From NCBI GenBank assembly GCA_017552455.1, contig JAFZPX010000057.1, positions 1-51,699 of the forward strand: a stretch of DNA of 51,699 bases, in the 5' to 3' direction. This DNA is from Clostridiales bacterium. GTDB taxonomy: Bacteria > Bacillota > Clostridia > Saccharofermentanales > Saccharofermentanaceae. The notes under the pieces were generated by a model. That model worked only from the letters and a program-made list of their open reading frames with translations, did not search any database and had not been told where the DNA came from. A program made the translations under genes and the position numbers. Positions 47,754 through 51,699 of this stretch are shown in pieces. Positions within the stretch are counted from its first letter, which is position 1, and the number at the start of each line of letters is the position of its first letter.

Positions 47754-49643
47754 ATGAACACAAAAAAATTCGTAAGTTTGGTCACTGCGACTTCTGTTCT
47801 GGCTGTATCTTTTGCCGGCTGCTCACTTCTGGGCGGTAAGGATAAGGCAGCTATCGAGGAAGTTGCTACAAGTTACATTGACTACATCAAAGACGGCAAG
47901 CTTAACAAGTCTGCAGCTTTGGTAGTTGATGAGGAAGATTATTTCCAGGAGAATGCATTCCCCGTTCAGCAGGAAGATCTCCTGAGTGTTGTTCTGGCAT
48001 CTACTGAATTCACAGTAGAGAACATCGAGGTCAAGAAGGATTCAGGTTCGGCTGACATCGTATTCACAATGCCTGATCTCGATTCCATCGCAGACGAGGG
48101 CTATTCATTCGATGAATTCCTCGATGCTATCGAGGATATTGATGATACAGTCGAGGAAGAAGTAAGCTTCGAGTTCTCAAAGGACGGAGAGGACTGGCTC
48201 ATCGAGGGTGATTCTACAGAGGATCTGTACAATTTCTTCTTGAGCATCGGTGAGGATCTCGAGTTTGCAGGACTTTCTGAAGCAGCAGCTCTTGAAGCAG
48301 TAGACACATTCATGTCCTACCTTGCTCAGGGCGATGTTCAGGGTGTTCTTGCCATGAGCCCTGAAGGCGCAGACATCTTTGATAATTTTGATGAGATCGA
48401 AGAGGCTATGGGTTCTGACAATACTGTCTACAGCGACCTGTTCTCAAGCTACTTTGCAAACGTAGATTATGAGTCATCCATCTCCAGCGTAACTGAGGAT
48501 GCTATCGTTGTTAATCTTACAGGTACAGCTCCTGACGCTGAGACTGCTATCACAACAGCTGTTCAGGATAACGAAGTAATGGTTCCGATCTTTGCCGATT
48601 ATATCGAGTCTTTGATCAACAACACATTCGACATTAATACTCTGATGGTTCAGATCCTCGGAGTAGTAAACGATTCTGTAGCACAGACAGATCTTACTGT
48701 TCCTTACAATGCAAGCGTAACTGTTACAGCTGATGATGACGGTAACCTCTACGTAGATCCTGACGATCAGGGTTTCTTCTATGACTTTGAATTCCCTGAC
48801 TTGGCTAACGCAGACGATTTGATGGTTGATGCTCTTGATCTCCTCCTCGAGCAGGGCAGAATCTCTCAGAGCGATTACGACATGTACATGGCTGCTTACG
48901 GCGGCGGTTCAGTTCCTTCCGGTGATTATGATGTAACAGATGTTATTGTTACTGAAGGTGATGACCTCTTCGGCTACGATTACTCAGTTACAGACGATAT
49001 GATCTATGTCGATGTACAGACATGGGATTACTATGACACAGGTGATACATTCAATTATGAGGTTTCTGTTAATGGCGCCGATGGTGCTATCACAGGTCAG
49101 TATGTAATACCTGAAGACTTTGATGATATGATCAACATCATGATCCCTGTCGTTGACCCTAACGGTCCTTCCGGATCTTATGCGGTTACAGTATACGATG
49201 AGGGTTCTTCCTCTTCTGTACTTATCGAGGTTGAGATCATCATCATCACAGAGGGTGCTCCGGTTGTTCCCGCTTCAGTACCTGAGTTCGGTGAGTCAAT
49301 GTCCTATGGCAATGAGGGCGATGATTTCTATGTATTCCACTTCACAGACGGTAACGGCGAGTGGTTCGAAGATTCCACATATCCTTCCAACAGAGGTGCT
49401 GTAGACTTCTATGTAATCACATGGGGTTACTACGATGTAGGATCCGGTGTTGATTGTGATGTATTCCTTGACGGTGAGTATGTTGATACGATCACAGGTT
49501 TCAACAGCAGAGGCGCTACAGATACATTCACATTCTCTTATGAGCCTTCAAGACTCGAGGATGGCGACTATGTATTCAGACTCCATGATGTAGAGGGCAA
49601 CGGTATCATCTGCGATGCATACTGCACAGTAGTTACAGATTAA
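47754..49643 (+). CDS. Large lipoprotein, paralogue of 11428 and 35073 genes
   Basis: 629 residues from the ATG at 47754 (AAAGGGGA upstream); the ATG at 47700 precedes the promoter box TATAAT near 47711. The signal ends in SFAGC. Two NTF2-like modules (about 25-370; DLDSIADEGYSFDEFLDAIE, SFEFSKDGEDWLIEGDSTED) are followed by two beta-sandwich-like domains (about 400-510 and 520-629; VDVQTWDYYDTGDTFNYEVS, FYVITWGYYDVGSGVDCDVF) that resemble each other. The protein is strongly acidic. Codons are highly biased, suggesting strong expression. The function is unknown; a major surface lipoprotein is likely. Confidence 0.82.
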   Translation: MNTKKFVSLVTATSVLAVSFAGCSLLGGKDKAAIEEVATSYIDYIKDGKLNKSAALVVDEEDYFQENAFPVQQEDLLSVVLASTEFTVENIEVKKDSGSADIVFTMPDLDSIADEGYSFDEFLDAIEDIDDTVEEEVSFEFSKDGEDWLIEGDSTEDLYNFFLSIGEDLEFAGLSEAAALEAVDTFMSYLAQGDVQGVLAMSPEGADIFDNFDEIEEAMGSDNTVYSDLFSSYFANVDYESSISSVTEDAIVVNLTGTAPDAETAITTAVQDNEVMVPIFADYIESLINNTFDINTLMVQILGVVNDSVAQTDLTVPYNASVTVTADDDGNLYVDPDDQGFFYDFEFPDLANADDLMVDALDLLLEQGRISQSDYDMYMAAYGGGSVPSGDYDVTDVIVTEGDDLFGYDYSVTDDMIYVDVQTWDYYDTGDTFNYEVSVNGADGAITGQYVIPEDFDDMINIMIPVVDPNGPSGSYAVTVYDEGSSSSVLIEVEIIIITEGAPVVPASVPEFGESMSYGNEGDDFYVFHFTDGNGEWFEDSTYPSNRGAVDFYVITWGYYDVGSGVDCDVFLDGEYVDTITGFNSRGATDTFTFSYEPSRLEDGDYVFRLHDVEGNGIICDAYCTVVTD

Positions 49644-49670
49644 TCTCTGATACAAACTAACCACTTAAAG

Positions 49671-49699
49671 ATGCCCCTGCCGTAAGGCGGGGGCATTTT
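49671..49699 (+). terminator. Intrinsic terminator
   Basis: ATGCCCCTGCC (49671-49681), loop GTAA, GGCGGGGGCAT (49686-49696), then TTT. It ends the lipoprotein transcript. Confidence 0.9.
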
Positions 49700-49701
49700 C
49701 C

Positions 49702-49710
49702 TGTTATAAT
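49702..49710 (+). promoter_or_regulatory. Extended -10 promoter close to a start codon
   Basis: TGTTATAAT ends eight bases before the ATG at 49719; transcription would begin at 49717-49719. No ribosome site is present. Confidence 0.55.
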
Positions 49711-49718
49711 GTGCCGGT

Positions 49719-50603
49719 ATGAAAAGACACATAGCGGCGGTCCTCGGCGCCGGCATATGCTGGGGAACAATGGGATTCTTCACAAGAAATCTCGCACAGA
49801 TGGGAATCGGTTCCGACGGTGCGATCATCGTAAGATGCGCCGTTGCTGTCGTTTGCTTCGCGCTAGTCATGCTTCTTAAGGACCCTTCGTCATTCAAAGT
49901 TAAGCCCAAAGACTTCTGGTGCTTCATAGGTTCAGGACTTCTTAGCTTTCTTTTCTTTACGTTCTGCTACTTTACGGCAATCTCCATGATGAGCCTCTCG
50001 GCTGCCGCGATCCTTCTTTATATCGCGCCTATCGTGGTCACTTTACTGTCGGCGTTGCTCTTTAAAGAGAAACTCACGCCGATCAAGATCGTCGCTGTCA
50101 TAACGGCTTTCGCGGGCTGCTGCCTTGTCTCCGGCCTTATGGGCGGCATCAGCATTACGGGTAAAGGGTTGCTTTTCGGAATAGGTTCCGGTGTAGGCTA
50201 CGCGCTGTACACGATCTTCTCGAGATTCGCGCTGCAAAGGGGATACACGAGCAACACCATAAACTTATACTCGTGCCTGCTTGCCGGTGTAGGTGCCGTG
50301 ATCATATGGCACCCGCATGACCTTGTCGAAAACGTTTTCGCTTCTGCGGGCAACGTTGCTTTCTGCATCATCGCGGGCATAGTCACGTGTTTCGTGCCGT
50401 ACCTTCTGTACACGTACAGCCTTACGGGACTCGAGAACGGCAAGGCTTCGGTGCTTGCTTCGATTGAGCCTGTGGTGGCGTCACTCGTGGGTGTGCTCCT
50501 CTTCGGCGAGACTCTCGGTGCGGCCAACATCGCCGGTGTTATACTCGTACTTGCAGCAGTGGTCCTGCTCAACATCAAGAAAAAGGACGTGGAATCAAAA
50601 TGA
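49719..50603 (+). CDS. EamA/DMT-family transporter
   Basis: 294 residues with ten membrane helices in two EamA halves (AAVLGAGICWGTMGFFTRNL at the start; ASIEPVVASLVGVLLFGE near the end). These carriers export amino acids, nucleobases or other metabolites; the substrate is unknown. The start is fixed by the first helix although no ribosome site precedes it. It overlaps the DUF4250 gene by four bases (ATGA). Confidence 0.93.
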   Translation: MKRHIAAVLGAGICWGTMGFFTRNLAQMGIGSDGAIIVRCAVAVVCFALVMLLKDPSSFKVKPKDFWCFIGSGLLSFLFFTFCYFTAISMMSLSAAAILLYIAPIVVTLLSALLFKEKLTPIKIVAVITAFAGCCLVSGLMGGISITGKGLLFGIGSGVGYALYTIFSRFALQRGYTSNTINLYSCLLAGVGAVIIWHPHDLVENVFASAGNVAFCIIAGIVTCFVPYLLYTYSLTGLENGKASVLASIEPVVASLVGVLLFGETLGAANIAGVILVLAAVVLLNIKKKDVESK

Positions 50604-50776
50604 ATATGCCTAACGACCCTGTTATGCTCCTAAGCTTTATCAACACTCAGCTTCGCGATAATTACAGCTCGCTCGACGAATTAGCGGCGGCTTACGGCGT
50701 AAATGCCGAGGATATTAAGGCCAAACTTGGAAATATTGACTATACATACGACGAAGAATCGAATCGCTTTGTATAA
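50600..50776 (+). CDS. DUF4250 protein
   Basis: 58 residues. The whole protein matches DUF4250: PNDPVMLLSFINTQLRDNY, then LDELAAAYGVNAEDI and DYTYDEESNRFV. This small helical domain is common in Clostridia and has no known role. Its start codon overlaps the transporter stop, and no separate ribosome site is needed. Confidence 0.9.
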   Translation: MNMPNDPVMLLSFINTQLRDNYSSLDELAAAYGVNAEDIKAKLGNIDYTYDEESNRFV

Positions 50777-50859
50777 ATAATAATGTTGAATGACAGACGC
50801 CGACAATATAAAATCGGTGTTGGTGAATTTTTGTATATTTTAAGACAGGAGATATAAAT

Positions 50860-51699
50860 ATGAGACAGAAACCTGTAGTAATGATGGTTCTCGACGGCTA
50901 CGGCATCACAGAGAAGGAAGAGGGTAATGCCATCAAGATGGCTAACACACCCGTTATGGATAAGCTGATGGCCCAGTGCCCTTATCAGCTCGGATATGCT
51001 TCCGGTCTTGCTGTAGGACTTCCCGACGGACAGATGGGTAACTCCGAGGTAGGTCACATGAATATCGGTTCCGGCCGAATCATCTACCAGGACCTCACAT
51101 TGATCACAAAGTATATCGAGGATGGAGTTTTCTTTAAGAACGAAGAGCTCCTCCGCGCTATCGAGAACTGCAAGAAGAACAATTCAGATCTTCACATCTG
51201 GGGTCTTCTTTCAGACGGCGGCGTTCACAGCCACAACACACATCTCTATGCTTTGATCGAGATGTGCAAGAAGAACGGTCTCGAGAACGTTTATGTTCAT
51301 CCTTTCTACGATGGCCGTGATACTCCTCCGGCATCCGGTAAGGATTATCTCCAAGCTCTTATCGACAAGATGAATGAGATCGGCTGCGGTAAGGTAGCTT
51401 CCATGTCCGGCCGTTACTACGCTATGGACAGAGATAACAACTGGGATCGTATCCAGAAGGCATACGATGCATTGGTTCTCGGCGAGGGCGTTAAGGACAC
51501 AGATCCTGTTGCAGCTATGCAGAAGTCTTACGATAACGGCGTAACAGACGAGTTCGTACTTCCTACAGTCATCACAGATGCTGACGGCAAGCCCCTCTCT
51601 GTTGTTAAGCCTAACGACTCCGTTATCTTCTTCAACTTCCGTCCTGACCGTGCACGTGAGATCACAAAGGCATTCTGCTTCTCCGATGAGGATATCGCA
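50860..51699 (+). CDS. gpmI: 2,3-bisphosphoglycerate-independent phosphoglycerate mutase (5' part)
   Basis: 280 residues are inside the window; the full enzyme has about 510 and continues past the edge. ACAGGAGA precedes the ATG. It interconverts 3- and 2-phosphoglycerate in glycolysis. The manganese-binding D12 (LDGYG) and the phosphorylated nucleophile S62 (GNSEVGHMNIG) are present, as are SDGGVHSH and HPFYDGRDTPP of the transferase domain. Codon choice is strongly biased, as expected for a highly expressed enzyme. A weak promoter, TTGAAT-17-TAAAAT, lies at 50786-50814. Confidence 0.98.
   Translation, partial: MRQKPVVMMVLDGYGITEKEEGNAIKMANTPVMDKLMAQCPYQLGYASGLAVGLPDGQMGNSEVGHMNIGSGRIIYQDLTLITKYIEDGVFFKNEELLRAIENCKKNNSDLHIWGLLSDGGVHSHNTHLYALIEMCKKNGLENVYVHPFYDGRDTPPASGKDYLQALIDKMNEIGCGKVASMSGRYYAMDRDNNWDRIQKAYDALVLGEGVKDTDPVAAMQKSYDNGVTDEFVLPTVITDADGKPLSVVKPNDSVIFFNFRPDRAREITKAFCFSDEDIA

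Overview
The window looks like the chromosome of an anaerobic member of the Clostridia (Bacillota). The support is AGGAGG-type ribosome binding sites, a tryptophan T-box, FeoB-associated Cys-rich proteins, DUF1858 and DUF4250 proteins, an OhrR-type MarR regulator and many small lipoproteins. I cannot name the genus. I found no tRNA, rRNA, CRISPR array, insertion sequence or phage gene. 

Layout. 1-1400: sparse region with a double-glycine-leader peptide and poorly supported ORFs. 1412-9773: nucleoside deaminase, membrane class III adenylate cyclase, ACT-domain protein, small membrane proteins and lipoproteins, a zinc-ribbon membrane protein and a PHP hydrolase. 9869-13095: cardiolipin synthase and a large lipoprotein. 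13096-17585 (minus): a large DUF4011-helicase-nuclease gene whose DUF3320-like C-terminal domain lies in the -1 frame, joined through an A AAA AAC slippery heptamer. 17662-19333: DUF389 protein, HAD hydrolase and a small protein. 19327-25482: a divergent iron locus, with a FeoAB fusion and a DtxR-family regulator leftwards and FeoA, FeoA, FeoB and a FeoB-associated protein rightwards, around a promoter with three DtxR-like palindromes. 25539-27284: an 11-bp tandem repeat, a Fic protein and three gene remnants. 27285-29857: membrane protein, lipoprotein and a ZIP metal transporter with its own DtxR-like box. 29925-33600 (minus): a MacB-like ABC transporter behind a probable Mn2+ (yybP-ykoY) riboswitch. 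33622-37300: diguanylate cyclase, DUF1858 protein, lipoprotein, and a glutathione peroxidase/OhrR pair. 37405-44131 (minus): complete trpEGDCFBA operon under a UGG-specifier T-box. 44165-44307: a possible small RNA. 44312-51699: flavin-binding PPOX protein, MATE exporter, secreted transglutaminase/DUF4214 protein, large lipoprotein, EamA transporter, DUF4250 protein and the 5' part of gpmI. 

Themes. Metal homeostasis links the two Feo operons, the DtxR regulator, the ZIP transporter and the Mn-type riboswitch. Second-messenger synthesis is represented by an ATP-type adenylate cyclase and a GGDEF protein; both have a -10 box 6-7 bases before the start codon and no Shine-Dalgarno, suggesting leaderless mRNAs. 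Three scattered lipoproteins (11428, 35073, 47754) are paralogues. The most unusual item is the frameshifted helicase-nuclease, whose domain order matches a class of single-gene anti-phage proteins.
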